NCBI GenBank assembly: GCA_041663565.1
Contig: JBAYMJ010000030.1
Span: 1 to 12,060 of the forward strand
Origin: CAINOH01 sp041663565
Lineage (GTDB): Archaea; Micrarchaeota; Micrarchaeia; Norongarragalinales; CAINOH01
DNA: 12,060 nt
Reading direction: 5' to 3'
Position numbers and translations under genes: made by a program
The notes under the pieces: generated by a model
Database searches by the model: none
The model's input: only the letters and a program-made list of their open reading frames with translations
Told to the model about the DNA's origin: nothing
Shown: piece by piece, positions 11,652-12,060 of the stretch
Numbering within the stretch: position 1 is the stretch's first letter
Layout of the letters: every line of letters starts with the position of its first letter

Positions 11652-11945
11652 GGGGTTGAACGGTAAAACGAAAAAATAGTAAGGTGCCCCTTCCTACGCG
11701 GTGTTCGACGGGAGTCTCAAACCTTCGGAACAGGACTTACCAAAATACTTGTCCAGAACCAAGAATATTAGGTTTCGGTTTAACGGCATTCCAGCACGAA
11801 TTGTTTTAGTATAATCAACTATATTGGCCTGTATTAGTTGATTATATTTTAATCTATTGCGATATGTTAAAATTCGTGTGAACGCGGGAACATCCGGCGG
11901 AAGCAGGCGACGGGATCAGGCTTAAGTCGAATCCCAGCAGCCCCA
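11652..11945 (+). ncRNA. Candidate structured non-coding RNA, possibly RNase P RNA-like
   Basis: No gene-like reading frame, lower GC, many pairings. The ends close as GGGGTTG (11652-11658) with CAGCCCC (11938-11944). GAACG (11658-11662) can pair with TGTTC (11702-11706), enclosing hairpin TAGTAAGG/CCTTCCTA (11677-11695), like P1, P2 and P3 of RNase P RNA. ACGGGATCAGGCTTA (11910-11924) matches 12 of 15 positions of the conserved 3' block as I remember it (ACAGAAYCCGGCTTA). GAG-T-CT (11712-11717) could pair with GGCTT with a bulged T, as in helix P4. A long stem (CACGAATT 11795 with AATTCGTG 11871, and 12 perfect pairs 11810-11821 with 11835-11846) sits where P12 would be. Against this, several near-universal adenines are G here and the specificity-domain motifs are not evident. 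Length 294 nt fits. The fold is more certain than the identity. Confidence 0.4.
11810..11846. repeat. Perfect 12-bp inverted repeat, AT-rich
   Basis: TATAATCAACTA and TAGTTGATTATA are exact reverse complements separated by 13 bases. It probably forms the apical stem of the structured RNA candidate described for 11652-11945. Confidence 0.8.
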
Positions 11946-11947
11946 TT

Positions 11948-12060
11948 CTATTCTTCTTTCTGCAGGTTGCGCTTCAGGATATGGTAGTAGCAGACTATTG
12001 GCGGCATTATGAGGTTGTACCTGCCGTAGCTCACGAATTTGAGCACCTTCAACTTGACCA
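11948..12060 (-). CDS. C-terminal fragment of an unrecognised leftward gene
   Basis: The minus-strand frame is open from the window edge to a TAG at 11950-11948 and gives 36 residues, with V-S-Y-G-R-Y-N-L-I-M-P-P-I-V-C-Y-Y near the middle and a charged end H-I-L-K-R-N-L-Q-K-E-E. Codons end mostly in G or C like the real genes here, while the competing frames do not read as well. The hydrophobic/aromatic stretch may be an interior strand or membrane part; no family can be named from so few residues. The stop lies two bases from the end of the structured RNA candidate. Confidence 0.55.
   Translation of the reverse strand, partial: VKLKVLKFVSYGRYNLIMPPIVCYYHILKRNLQKEE

Noticed and set aside
11891..11920. 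SRP RNA helix 8, because CGGAAGCAGG resembles part of the conserved loop
   Set aside because: The 5' strand of the symmetric loop and the Alu-domain motifs are absent, and the position near the 3' end is wrong for helix 8.
11652..11945. tmRNA on the minus strand: the complement begins GGGGCTG and soon reads GGATTCGAC, like a tmRNA 5' end
   Set aside because: The other end lacks a proper T-arm and acceptor (only a CAACCCC-like stretch), no tag reading frame is evident, and the reverse complement of any tRNA T-arm resembles this 5' motif.
11652..11945. A multi-intron tRNA with acceptor GGGGTTG/CAGCCCC
   Set aside because: No T-stem 5' half (CTGGG or TTGGG) occurs anywhere in the segment, base 8 would be A instead of T, and no D or anticodon arm can be assembled.
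1..12060. CRISPR array, insertion sequence, integrase or defence gene
   Set aside because: No regularly spaced direct repeats, transposase/recombinase motifs or nuclease signatures were seen in any plausible gene of the window.

Overview
The window reads as archaeal chromosome with GC-rich coding sequence. The evidence is archaeal-type ribosomal proteins (L14e, L18e, and archaeal forms of S13, S4, S11, L13 and S9), the RNA polymerase subunits Rpo3 and Rpo10, the pseudouridine synthase Cbf5, GGTG/GGAG-type ribosome binding sites, TATA boxes and tRNA introns bounded by bulge-helix-bulge motifs. Small genes, a very short L14e, several tRNA introns outside the anticodon loop and many unrecognised proteins suggest a DPANN-type lineage, perhaps near Micrarchaeota. 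That placement is inference.

Layout. Positions 1-1519 (+) hold the 3' end of a CMP kinase gene, rpl14e and cbf5, the usual upstream arm of the archaeal S13/L18e ribosomal cluster. Positions 1526-4779 (-) carry five unrecognised genes in one leftward operon, placed between cbf5 and the tRNA-Ser/rps13 block. At least three of their proteins share an A-x-x-H-[F/W] signature, and two share a D-P helical repeat. Positions 4780-5004 form a divergent control region with TATA boxes and three dyads. Positions 5005-9804 (+) are the conserved core: tRNA-Ser(GGA), rps13, rps4, rps11, rpo3, a DUF167 gene, tRNA-Leu(GAG), rpl18e, rpl13, rps9 and rpo10. Genes here are closely spaced or overlap as ATGA.

Both class II tRNAs in this core are interrupted twice. 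tRNA-Ser has a 52-nt intron at 37/38 and a 38-nt intron at 59/60 in the T-loop. tRNA-Leu has a 103-nt intron at 21/22 in the D-loop and a 36-nt intron at 59/60. All four can be folded into bulge-helix-bulge structures whose predicted cuts restore normal tRNAs.

From 9805 onward there is a pyrimidine-rich terminator tract, then three unrecognised (+) genes where archaea often carry rpoK/eno/rps2. After these come a small hairpin region, an intron-less tRNA-Pro(GGG), and a roughly 294-nt segment (11652-11945) that looks like a structured RNA with complementary ends. It has some resemblance to RNase P RNA but departs from it at conserved positions. The window ends in the C-terminal part of a leftward gene.

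Functionally the window centres on making the translation and transcription machinery: ribosomal proteins, polymerase subunits, RNA modification, tRNAs and a possible catalytic or scaffold RNA. The inserted unknown operon is the main accessory element.
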